The position numbers and the translations under genes were made by a program. This document shows positions 35,506-47,000 of a stretch of 64,000 nt of DNA, one piece after another. The notes below the pieces were generated by a model. That model did no database searches, had not been told where the DNA came from, and saw nothing but the letters and a program-made list of their open reading frames with translations. This stretch comes from Lethocerus indicus (lineage: Eukaryota; Arthropoda; Insecta; Hemiptera; Belostomatidae): contig JACDQD010000003.1 in NCBI GenBank assembly GCA_019843655.1, forward strand, positions 31,608,224 to 31,672,223, written 5' to 3'. Each line of letters begins with the position of its first letter. Positions within the stretch are counted from its first letter, which is position 1.

Positions 35506-38500
35506 TTATATACCTGGTGTAGTGTGGTGGGGCGTGTCGAGGAACAGCGCCTTGTGTATCCTGTCGAGTGCCCTGAGAGTGGCGTTCTCCTCGTGTTCGC
35601 AGACCACCCTCCTCCTCGCCGAACAGTCGACGCCCCTGTACTCGTACAGTTTGTTGATGTTGACCGCCAGCTGGAGGCATCTGCCCGTACCCAAGACGGT
35701 CTCGTAGGGTCGTCCTCCGCCCCCGCCACCGCCCCGCCCCCGCCACCGCCTACCTTCTTGCCCAGTACCGGTCTGGCACTGTTCGCCCAGATCCACAGCA
35801 GGCCGGGGTTCAAACCGCCGGTCCAATAGTCGTACCCTAAACAAAACTGACAGTGTACAGCAATATAAAATATACAAATTACTTTATTTCTATTGACTAA
35901 TACATACATTCCGGCCTACGGGCCTTTCTACATATTAGGTGTCCCAAAAGTAATCAACAATTTGATAAGTTGTATTTTGGTCTTCAGGAGTTCCTCAGGA
36001 AGGGAATCGAAAATTTGCCGGAAAAGTGGCAGAGAGTTGTCGATAATATTAGTGAATCTATACTAGATTAATAATTAAAGTTTCTTTTTTAGCAAAATAA
36101 AATTAATTCCAAAGTCAAAATGTCGATAACTTTCGGGTACCCCTAATATATATACTTATTATGATAGAAGCTATTTGAATTACCGTAGATTTCGTGTGTT
36201 TCTGCCTTCTCCCGCCGGTTCGGTCTTCCGCTAGACCGGTTTCGGCCGCTCGCCATCTTCAGTAGCGCTGTTGTTAGTCAATTCAGTACAAGTGACAAGT
36301 GACAGTGCAGTTCAGTATGCCCCAAAAAACATCCAAAGTGGCAAAAGTGACTAACACACCGCTACTGAAGATGGCGATCGGCCGAAACCGGTCTAGCGAA
36401 AGACAGAACCGGCGAGGGGAGACAGAAACATACGAATCTACGTAATTCGACAACCCCTGGTAGACCACAAAACAGGTATTCTTCAGGTATACCCGGGGGA
36501 GCATTGAGGAAGGACTTTCAGTACTTGGACTCTCTGGATGCGAGCAGCCCAGCAGGTAGCAGGTTGCGGATGCCTATGATGGATTCCCATAGTTCGATAC
36601 CGTACGTCCATCTCGGTTCCAATATAGCTTTGTATATTGTCAATTTGTTGCCTATACGGCCGAAGTTTTGAAGTCCTTTTCAAAAGAGGTTTCAAAATTC
36701 CAAATTTGTTTAAATCTGTTCGTTTCAGATGGGTACGATTCAAAATTTGGACTATCGGGACCTCAACCGAAAACTTACAGTATGTAGCCAACAAAGCTGT
36801 ATTACGGTATCGAAGTATGGGGTCGAACCATCCTCAATCCACATCTTCTCCACTAGTCCTAGTGGTCTAAAATAAAATTTTTAACTGGCTCCAATCCATT
36901 TTTATTGTTGTATATTAACATAAGAATTAAATTTAATCAATCCTGCCGCATAGGCAGGAATAAGGGTGTAGTTAGGTCGGGGTGAAAGCGGGGTAGTTTT
37001 TTTTCTAAAAAAGAAGGGTACACCTTTTCTTCTGGGGCCCATAACACGCTCTATAAAAATTGTGTGGTGCGACAAACAACCATTGTCAGGCCTATTCCCA
37101 AGAAGGAAAATATTCGCGGTCAACTTGCCGACAATAGGGGAAAGTGCATAATACAAACTTATTCCGCGAACTGCGACCCCCTTATGGGGGCTTCACGCCC
37201 CACTTAATTAACCGCCGACCGATTGACGAATGTGAAATCGAGAAATAACTTCATCGTTCCATATTCGAACAAAAAAAATGAAAAGAATCCTATCGGTATT
37301 TGGGAAAAAGGAAAATTTCTAAATTCCTACGGCCTACTTAAAGAGAATGGATGTGCGATATAATAATAGCCTCCAGCTTGCTACCTTTCCCACAACAAGC
37401 TGTAAATCAAATGGCAATTTTAAATATATATATAATACTTATTCATACAGGATAAGAGGGAAGGATGAGGGTCCTTATGATGGAAACAGTAAGTGTGGGA
37501 AGTGGGGGGCCCAGAAGAAAATGGCAAAAGTTTCAATTCCTTCTTTAAATCTACTCGTGGTAAAATCAAAAACTGACTGTACTGACCCGGATGGAGAAAT
37601 AAAAGGAAAGTGTTTACGCAACGAAAGGGGAAAAGAGATTTAAATGCTGGGGGATTTCCAAGTGTCGAAAACTGGGATAGCGGGCGAGCTAAGTATAACG
37701 CGTCATAACAGGATGCTGCTGCACCCAACAATCTAACTATAGGTCATCATCAGTCGCCTACCGGATCGTGCGTAGAATGTTACTAATTTATCCGCATATT
37801 ATTATTTATTGAGTACAACTTTTTTCTGATTCTGGAGAAAAGTTTGACCAGAAAATTTGACCACCTCTATTTCTATCCGACCGCGTAAATTCGCTAAGAC
37901 CACCCTGAAAGGCTGAGATGAGATAGAGCTAGCGCAAATTATGTCGATGATGGAAAAGGTTAATCGTTTTATGCTCAATAATTTGACCAGGACTATAAAA
38001 GGATTCTTTTTTTTTGAGAAAGGCTTATTACCGACCGTAGATTTTGTGTCGTTTCTGTCTCCTCTCGCTGGTTTGGTCTTTTGCTAGACCGGTTTCTGCT
38101 GCTCGCCATCTTCAGTAGCGGTGTCAGTCACTTTGACACTTTGGATGTTTTTGGGCATCCTCACTGCACTGTCACCGTCACCTGTACTTGTACTGGATAG
38201 TAGAAGATGCCCAAAAAACATCCAAAGTACCAAAGTGACTAACACCGCTACTGAAGATGGCGAGCAGCCGAAACCGGTCTAGCAAAAGACCAAACCAGCG
38301 AGAGGAGACAGACACACACGAAATCTACGGTATTCCAACCCCTCGCAGACCAAAAAAACAGGTATTCTAAAAGTTAATTTTATGTTCAATTTTTTGAATA
38401 GGAAAACCAGTCTCAATTTTTTGAGCAGGACTGTAAAAGTGCCCCATTTTTCTGAGAAAGGATTATTATTATTGAGTTTCGCTCAATTCGTGCCACAAAC

Positions 38501-40551
38501 AAACACATTTACTGCTGTCTAAAGAGCTGAAAGCTCCTTTAATCGCAGAGATTGAGGGAGTCGCACTCTATAATAGATATCCTGGGCTTACCTCTGAGAT
38601 ATCCGTTGGCCTGCAGGAAGGTGACCACTTCCATGAACTCCTCGGGCGACTCTATCTCCAGCAGGTTGGCTCCCATCGACTTGCAGAATGTCGCCCCGGA
38701 CTTCCAGTTGAACTGCCTGTCGCTGAAGTGGTAGCAGTTCCTGGCCACACGGGTGAAGTTGCCGGGACAAGCGTCTGCAAAATAGAACAAATCGAATATT
38801 TAAATTTGTATTTTATATTAATTTTATTCTCTTCCACCTCTCACAGTTTTTTTTATAGAAATATGGGCGCAAAAAAAGGTATACAATTTTTTTTATCAAT
38901 TCTCTCCACGTTACCCCGACTTAACACTTCTGGACACTAATACGAAAGACCGGTCCAAAGAAAATGTTCACTATTTGTTTTCTAATTTATTAGATACAGG
39001 TATATGAATTCTCAATACTATACTTGACAATGTATGTCGTTTTTTCGCAACCGCCGTTCAACACGAAAATATATTTCGCTCCTCGCTGTTTGTTCATAAA
39101 CGGTTTCAGCACCAATAAAGTAAAAGTGCGGACTACGAGTCCGCTGATGATTGCGGTTTCAAACCAAAATAAATCGTAGTTTCACTTTAATATATTCTTG
39201 GGCGCGGTCGCGTCCGCGAGAGCGTGCAATTCTTCTGCAGATTGGGCTATTCGCCGTCGTCAGTCAGATTTTGAATTGACTGAAATCAGAATTTGCAAGT
39301 CTCAAATTCAAGAGGCTGCGGCGCATCTTTCGGCGAGGTTCCGAACTATTATTTTTGAAGACTCAAAAGGGACGCAGAAAATTGAGGTTTCGCGTGAAAA
39401 ATGAAAATGTACAAATCTGGCGTTTAAACGCGTTTAAATTTAGTTTAAATTATGCCGAAAACTGAAGTATCGGGCGTTCTCTGTACACACCGTGACGGTT
39501 GATACTGGTCGATCCTTCCATAATGTGGAATATCAACTCTTCCGTCCTCCTCAGACGTTTCTCGACGGATTCCAACCTGTACGTCAGCTTCTCTATGGCC
39601 GTCAACAGATACATATCGGTCTGGGTTATCTGAAGAAGAAGAAGATATAAGTCCTTATTCTACATACAAAACCGATTCCGCAAACTCTTTTTCCACCGTT
39701 AGTTCGGACAGGACGTCATGTTTTCAAACGAAAGTGTCTCCAGAAAGAATTTCAAAAGGTATGCAAATGAACAAATCACCGGGGCGAGGAAATAGAAAGT
39801 GACGGATATCGGAAATTGTCGCGGGCCGACGCAAAGGCGTCTTCTTCGAGGCCGCCATTTTGTTATGGCTCACCGGGGCCGAAATAAATACATTCGGATA
39901 TTACGATTTTATTTAAATTTTTACGACTCGATTGTTTCAGGCAGTGGCCGAAATCTCTTTCTTCCGGCCATTAGAGATAATACAAATGTTTTGTTATTGG
40001 TACTGCTAGTGTCACTAACGACCGGATAAGAATATAGGTATTCGTTAGTGGACGGTAGTAGGCCTTTTGTTGTTGACCAATATTTATGACATACCGGGAC
40101 TAAAAATATATTTACTTAATGCAATTTTATTTAAATTTTCCCGTATTTAGAGCATTAGAAAGATTACAAATATTGGTTATTGGTACTACAAGTGTTACTA
40201 ACGATAGGTTAAGAGAATGCTTACTTCGTTAGTGGGCGGCGGGCCGTTGGTAGGCCTTTTGTTGTTGACCACAATTTTGGCAGTCGACATGACGTTGGCC
40301 GAGTTTTTTATAATTTTGTCGTCTCTCAGTTCGTCCGTGAAAAGCGTCGGTATCCAGGGGCTCAAGTCGGGAAATTCGGGTTCGGTGGCGTTCTTATCGT
40401 CTGGGAAAACACAAGAAGAAATAACCGCTTGTTCGGTAGAGGGACATTTTCTCATATTTCGACTTCTCTTCTGCGTTAAATTACCTTCGCCGAAGGAGGA
40501 CCCGCAGGAAGCCAGCAGGAAAAGGCAGACGAGTTTCTTCCAATCGCTCAT
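35506..40551 (-). CDS. Secreted C-type lectin, four coding exons, apparent frameshift in the last
   Basis: Exons 40225-40551, 39491-39629, 38592-38774 and 35506-35836, all with GT-AG borders and matching phases up to the last. The start MSDWKKLVCLFLLASCGSSF is a good signal peptide. Exon 2 (ITQTDMYLLTAIEKLTYRLE...) looks like a coiled coil. The lectin domain starts at ACPGNFTRVARNCYHF in exon 3, continues FCKSMGANLLEIESPEEF and YDYWTGGLNPGLLWIW, and ends GRCLQLAVN...YRGVDCSARRRVVCEHE. The two halves of exon 4 are in different frames, switching within the GGC/GGG tract at about 35711-35755. Conserved cysteines are present, but the EPN/QPD and WND calcium-sugar motifs are not visible, so carbohydrate binding is uncertain. 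A sequencing or assembly indel in the GC tract is likelier than a pseudogene because both halves are well conserved. A donor-like CAG|gtatat overlaps the predicted end, so one more exon is possible. Confidence 0.8.
35711..35755 (-). other. GC-rich glycine tract with frame switch in lectin exon 4
   Basis: The conserved upstream half (...SARPVLGKK) reads in one frame and the conserved downstream half (RPYETVLGTGRCLQL) in another. The tract between is nearly pure G/C. Excising the only GT..AG span across it (39 nt) does not restore the frame. Confidence 0.8.
35935..36146 (+). mobile_element. Internally deleted mariner element (lectin intron 3)
   Basis: Terminal inverted repeats ttaggtgtcccaaaagtaat at the left and the complement of ttaggggtacccgaaagtta at the right are both bordered by TA. 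Only the transposase C-terminus remains at 35976-36071, reading FGLQEFLRKGIENLPEKW, then QRVVDNISESILD and a stop. This is the typical mariner terminus. The catalytic domain is deleted, so the element can at most be moved in trans. Confidence 0.85.
36182..36478 (+). mobile_element. Hairpin retroposon copy I, short-loop form (lectin intron 3)
   Basis: Starts accgtagatttcgtgtg, folds back near 36285 and ends with the tail caacccctggtagaccacaa...caggta. The arms pair through gaccggtttcggccgctcgc. No clear flanking duplication. Confidence 0.75.
36483..36760 (-). mobile_element. Jockey-like LINE reverse-transcriptase relic, minus strand (lectin intron 3)
   Basis: Minus-strand frames read THLKRTDLNKFGILKPLL and KRTSKLRPY, then after a shift [13 protein letters not shown] and RWTYGIELWES. 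This is the same motif and family as the relic at 20146. Later it reads SKY-stop-KSFLNAP. Frameshifts and a stop make it dead. Confidence 0.75.
36765..36869 (+). mobile_element. Second LINE reverse-transcriptase relic, convergent (lectin intron 3)
   Basis: The plus strand reads ANKAVL and, after a frame slip, YGIEVWGRTILNPHLLH then a stop. It faces the relic at 36483-36760. Short and degraded. Confidence 0.5.
36870..38033. other. Unassigned part of lectin intron 3
   Basis: About 1.1 kb with higher G+C than the surroundings and a few short frames (for example 37347-37643 on the plus strand) that match no family I recognise. A small palindrome gaccccctta/tgggggc lies near 37175. The composition suggests an unidentified old insertion. 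Confidence 0.35.
38034..38364 (+). mobile_element. Hairpin retroposon copy J (lectin intron 3)
   Basis: Begins accgtagattttgtg, turns near 38195 and ends with tail ccaacccctcgcagacc...caggta. The arms are complementary over about 150 bp. No clear target-site duplication. Confidence 0.8.
39975..40095 (-). pseudogene. Decayed duplicate of the end of lectin exon 1
   Basis: The stretch tggtactgctagtgtcacta...gtaggccttttgttgttgacca repeats, with changes, the 3' end of exon 1 and its donor at 40160-40275. In the duplicate the donor gtaagc has become tacc and part of the GGCCCGCCGCC codons is lost. It is a tandem copy displaced by about 190 bp into intron 1 and is not usable as an exon. Confidence 0.7.
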
Positions 40552-41062
40552 GGTTACGTCTAGGCCGTTGAACTGCAGTCGACAAAATATCCCATAACCT
40601 GAAAACAAATATCCCGAAAAAACTATCGGAATCAGTTGAAATGACAGCACGTTTATCGCGTTCTAAGAGCAATTTTTGTATTACACGTACCTTCGGGATA
40701 TACCCTGTTCCCAGTTAACTGCGAACTGACTCACCTGTAGAAAGTTGAACCTAATTTCGGGCCGAGAGAAAAGTAAGTTAGAGAGAGGAGTGGGGATAGG
40801 CGGGGAAATTTCTCCGCGCGGGGGAAAAATAACGGGGAGCATAAATAAATAGACGGAAATTTAAAACATTACTTTTAATTTTCAACGAAATCCGCTCCAC
40901 TAAATTACAAATATAAAACAAGCGAACAGAAAAGAAAAAACAGATACGGATCCCAAATTTTGGGGCCCAAATAAAATTTCAAATTTACACGCTAACCTAC
41001 AAGTGTAATAAATCTATAGTGGTTAAAATTTACAGCCCGAGTACGGAGGACGCGTCTCAATA
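40552..41062. promoter_or_regulatory. Lectin promoter region and POLA1 3' flank
   Basis: 511 bp between the lectin ATG and the POLA1 stop, both on the minus strand. Part must be POLA1 3' UTR: an ATTAAA on the minus strand at about 40874-40879 is a possible poly(A) signal. The lectin promoter would then overlap the POLA1 transcript end or lie inside it. No TATA box is clear. Confidence 0.45.
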
Positions 41063-44000
41063 TTACTTTTTCGAATTGGGAAATATAATGGAGAAAATTT
41101 GCGATAGATCTATAGTGGCGTATTTGTTAAATTTGATAACGTTCTTGACTTGATTCTGTAAACTTTGGTAGGCCGCCCAAGTCTCCGGATCGAACTTGCT
41201 CTGCCTCTTCGCCAATTTGTTGAGGTCGAAAACGTGAGAAAAGAAACACAACTGGGTGTACAACTGCTTCCCTGTTACCTGGACAGAATGACCAACTCTA
41301 AATCTTACTTGCTCACATATTCATTTTTAATTCTATCAATACATTGTCCAGTATATTTATTAGATTGGGCTAGTGTAAGAAATACTTTATGAATACATGA
41401 AATTGTTAATAAATGACAAGAGTATTCATCAGTACTTGAGTTTTACAAAGTTGCATAATTTATACACAATGTAAAAGCACAAAAAAAAACAAACAAAAGC
41501 AATTGTTTAACACAAACATAAATGCATATATATTGTTGGGAATAACCAACAATTGCCTTTTTTTCTAAGTAAAAGAAAAAGAAATGTAACAAAAATGTTA
41601 ACATTAGTTAAAACAGCAATACATCTACTTTAGGAACATGTCTTTTTAAATGTAAACAATGTACAAACAGTTGTAATATTCAAAACATAAAGACAATTAG
41701 GAAATTTGTAATTGTCTGGGTAAATTTTCAGTTTAGGTGCAACTTGTTTTGGTTAAGATTATTCCTTATCCAAAATAAGTTAATTGCATTATAAAAAATG
41801 CGTTTGTTAATAACTTGTATTATGAAATGCGGTATTAACTACCTATTGTATTTCTCAATATAATCTTTTAAGAGGGTTCTGAATTTAGTGATGTCTGATA
41901 TCCTTGATGAAATATGTTTCTGAGCTGGTTTAATTTCAATATTTCTTACTATTTTTAAAGCTAAATTATCAAAAAATGTACAGTGATGTTTCTAATATGA
42001 ATCCACAAATGGTACATTTATTATACATCCGAGAGATCTTAATTGTACAACCCTATAATGCATTTGTTTCTGAGGATCAGTTTAAATATTTGACAAAAAG
42101 GAATTTAAAAAAAAGTATTGTTGAAAAGAAAACTTACCTCTTTGTGCATTATGCTTTTCTCACATTTCGGACAAACTGGATAGGCATTTTCAAAAACCAT
42201 ATTGATCCTTGTCGTTCTATAACTGCATTCGAGAGCTTCACACAAGAGCCATCCCTGTGGAAATACAAAGCCAAATTGGAGAAGCAGTTTTTAATATTCC
42301 ATTGTAATTCAATAAGACAAATGACCACTAAATTCAAAGTTATTAGTTACCTGGTAATATTCTCGGATACTTCCTCGCATGCAGATCTGGAACATGTTTT
42401 GGACATGCCCTAAATAATCCAAAGGGGGCAAGTTGCATTCTGGATTTTGGCACTTTTCCAACACGAGTTCTTCAAGTCCTTTAGACTATAAAACGACAGG
42501 GCAAATTAATTTAGGATAACAGAAAACAAAATAATGTCAGGAATTGTAATAAATTTTAATCAATTCAGATTATTGAAAACTTACATTTTTCCTAGTCGGT
42601 CCTTCAATAATGTTTTCAGTACTGCATTCTGGATTTTTACACACAAAGCTGAAACTACATTAAACAAAAGAGATTAAACAATATACCAGTACTTATAAGT
42701 ACAGTATTTATGAATTCATAGAATAATAATAATAGTATAGGTTTCAATTTCAAATTTGTAGTCATTTTATTTAAATTTTAAATAACTATAACTACGAAAA
42801 AATCCCAACAGAAATTCATTGTTACTAATGCTCTGTTCAGTATGGTTAGGTATGTTTCTTCTTGTAATAATACATTTTCTCTATCTGCTTGAATTCTACA
42901 ACAGCCAGCTAGAACCGTGTACAAATATAAGCATGTACACATATATGTACATGCACACACAAACACACTGTAAGAAGTAAAATAATTGCAAATTAATATT
43001 AAAATGACCGAATTGCTTTGGTTTAAATCAAATCATTGGGTTGTTTAAAAAAATTCATTGTGTCACTTATTTGCAGGATCCTCATCCATGGGTTGAATAG
43101 ACAATTAAGATAAACAATAAAAAAATAATAAATTCACAAATTTGAAATCTTATAATCTCGAACCCGCCCATGAGTAATCTCCGTTGTACAATTTCAGAGC
43201 AGTTCATGTTAATAAAAAAATAAAATAATAAACTCGCAGTATCAACGAGGTAAATTATTTAATGCAGATTTTCACGATGAGATAGAGGAGCTGCAGTAAA
43301 ATAAAATATCTACCGCTTGCAGTTTTTGTATCTCTCTTCGTCCTTAATCCCGAATACAGTTTCAGGATCATTGCCGGTATTATCATTCTCCAAATATTGT
43401 CTCCTGTCATACTGCGACGGATCTAGACCTGTAGACAAAAAGAATACTCTATTAAAACTTTCACGACTCAATTCTGTTCACACATGGACCTTATCCTGAG
43501 TAAATGGTCCGTTTACAATTGAAATATAATCTTTATGTTTTTATGGCTTAAGCAGGTGTAATACTTCAATTTAAGTTAAAATTATGGACAGATAAACATG
43601 TTTTGGAACTATTCTTCTTCTCTCTTAAAAACTAAAGAAATATATTCTTCTGATCTTACCTAAACATCGAGCTATGCTGACAGAATCTGTCCCATCGATC
43701 GGATCACACAACCTGGCTATGACTGGATGTATCTGTTGCGAGAGGTAATAAGTGGTATCGATTTTTAACTTATCGCTCGCTTTGAACTCTTCGATGTGAT
43801 ACGCCCTTTGAGTCGCGGGGTTGTTTGTACCATCCTGAACAGGGAAAAATTAGTATTGTAAAAAAAAACAATGTTCGAATTGCACACATTTTGACTACCT
43901 CGCGTGTGAGTAAGACGGTAAAACTTTATGTGTCTTAATTGACTCAAATAAGGACAGAGGAAATGATAGACCGTAGATTTCGTGTGTTTCTGTCTCCTCT

Positions 44001-47000
44001 CACTGGTTTGGTCTTCTGCTAGACTGGTTTCGGCTGCTCGCCATCTTCAATAGCGGTGTTAGTCACTGTTGGCACTTTGGATGTTTTTTGGGCATCCTCA
44101 CTGCACTGTCACTGTCACTTGTACTATGGTGGTTGTTTGTTTGACATAGACTTAAACCGATTAACAAAATCAATACAAGTGACAGTGACTGCAGTGAGGA
44201 TGCCTGAAAAACATCTAAAGTGCCAAAAGTGACTAACACCGCTACTGAAGATGGGGAGCAGCCGAAACCGGTCTAGCAAAAGACCAAAGCAGCGAGAGGA
44301 GACAGAAACACACAAAATCTATGGTATTCCAACCCCTCGCAGACCACAAAACGGGTATGTTAAACTAGATCATAGTAAATTTCACCTGGCATATAATGTA
44401 GGACACAGTATCGCCCTGCTTAAGACGTTTTGAGGCTGAAGCATTCATCCTGAGTGCGACTTGGACGTGCGGCAAAGTATTCGTGTGCGCGTAATCTTCG
44501 GGAGATCTTGTTAGCTGTTTGGTGACTGTTAGCAGAGTGATCGGCACTTTACCTGTTTCCAAGTCCTGCCTGATGTTTTCCAGGTAATTGTGTATTGTGT
44601 CAACTCTGTCGTCGCTACTGAGGTCAGAGAGAATCTGCTTCAGGACAAAACTAAAAAAAGAAAATGAAAATATTATTAATTACGGAAAGGCAATATAAGT
44701 TTAATCAAAATATCAATAAGCTAACATAGTTTCAGCCTCTCACTAACTTCAGTAGCATTGTGCCAGACTTATGGTGAGGTCTTTGACCAACAATGAATTA
44801 TTCTGTCTTCATTTCAAAAGATTGGTTTACCAGTGGGGTATTCTATCTTTTGGTTTCGGTTTTCGTGTGGTACATGTATCCAGTTTTTGGAAAACCTGTT
44901 TACAAGCAATATACCGATAGTACATGTGACAGTGACAGTGCCAACAGGATGCCAGGATGAATCAAAAGTGACTAACACTGCTGCTGAAGATGGCAAGCAG
45001 CTGAAACCGGTCTAGCAAAAGACCAAACCAGCGAGAGGACACAGAAGAGCAAGAAATCTATGATATATTTGTGTACTGAGAAAAAATCTTTGTTGCCAAG
45101 GAAATAGAAAATAGTTTTTTTATTATCAATATTATTTTTTTTCTTACTTTCCGGTTTCAGCCGACAGTTGGCACCAATCCCTTCTGACGATGTCCAACCC
45201 TTTGATCTCTTTTTTCTCGATTATTTCGCCATTGGGCAATTTTGTAATTGTTACGGCTGCGTATTTCTTCTTCTTCAATAACAGCATATATTTGAACACA
45301 CCGTCAATGTCAAGTTCCACCTGTCTGTAGCATTTGTTCACCTCGGATTTAATCTGTAATTTAAAAATAACAGTGAAATTAAAGCAGAGGGGCAGATAGG
45401 AAGGTAAGAAAAGGATCATATTTATATTGTTCAATGGTTATGAATAATTATCAAGTGTTAATACATATCACTGAAGTTGTAATGTAACTGAGGTAAAGAT
45501 AATGAATAAATAAATAAAAACTGTTAATTAAAATGAACAAAAAAACAAGTATTTAAATTACATTATGAATAAATGCTTGATTAATTAATGCACTCTTTAA
45601 TAAAAAGTGAACTAAATAAATGCAAGAAGAAGACTCTACTGAAGATAGATAGCATAGGCTTCTTATTTATTAAGTGTGATTTGAACAGATTCAGTTTTTT
45701 ATTTCAACACAGACTATTTGCGTTAACAATAAGAAATTTCTCATAAAATACAACCATGTCTAAATCTCTAAAACAATTGTTAAAGTTAGTTGAATATTAT
45801 CTAATTTATTAATTCTTGTTCAATATTAAATCAAAATTTTCTTAACCTATTTTATTGAACTAATCAAACCTAGCATCATTTTTTTTATTGGCATTAATGA
45901 GCTAGGTACTTTGAATATTAAGCTCTGATCTATTCTAGGTTAATCTGACTTAAAATTAACAGACAAGTTAGAATTTGATTAAGACGCACACAGAATCGGA
46001 CCCCTGCATTAATTCATGTCATACTAATTAATCGAAGGAATATATTTAATGGAACAAACCCTGCGTCCTATTTCGGAAACAGAATCCAACTGTTTTGTTC
46101 TTGTATTTATCATCAGGGAATCGGTGTCTCCATAAATCACTTCGTAACCGGAAGATTCAACCATTTTCTTTGTATTCAGTAAAATTTCTCTTCCCTTGGC
46201 TGTTCCAAAGAAAAACAATGAATGAATATAGAATAAAATAAAAATGTATGCAGTATACTTTTGGTTGAAAATATTCACATCAATACCTGTGACAATCGCT
46301 GCCAGTGGTTTGGCATAAAACCTGGAATGGCTGAATCCCAAACAGCCATACATACTGTTGGCTGTTAACTTTAATGCCATTTGTCTTATATCATACTGAA
46401 ATAAAATTTATAATTGTATAAATAACAAAAAATATAAGCGTCCAGAAAATTCAATAGCCAAAGTGAAAACCTACAGTTGCTGACATGTTAACAAACACTT
46501 TACCAATTCACCTATTTTGTCTTAAGCTAGGATAATTAATGTGGAATGGCCAGATAGAAAGAAAAACAGAAGATGGATTGACCTAATTGCATGTTAATTT
46601 TGTATAAACCTATATACTATGCACCAGACTATATTATTCAATAATGTGATTATTATGAACAATTAAATGGAAACAGAGTTATTTAAACAATTAAACAGTT
46701 ACATTTTAACAATAATATTGTTAGCATAACTTACTTTCGAAATGCTACTTTGAAAGGACTATCCAAATTTAATTATTTGAAATTTCAATCAAGACATAAT
46801 ATAATATAATAAAAAAGATCAACCTGAAGTCTCAACTCGGGAGACAAATTCTGAGCTTTAAGTAATTTCTTGACATTTTTTCTACTTTCAACGAGTTTTC
46901 GAATTTCAGTCGGCAGAATACCAGGTTTCGTCGTGTTATCCGGTAAAAATTTATTAATATCTTCCGGCAATTCACCATCCTGAAATTAAAACATTCATTT

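Noticed and set aside
36902..37731. Three open frames of 84-103 codons
   Set aside because: No family resemblance or splice context; they sit among transposon debris.
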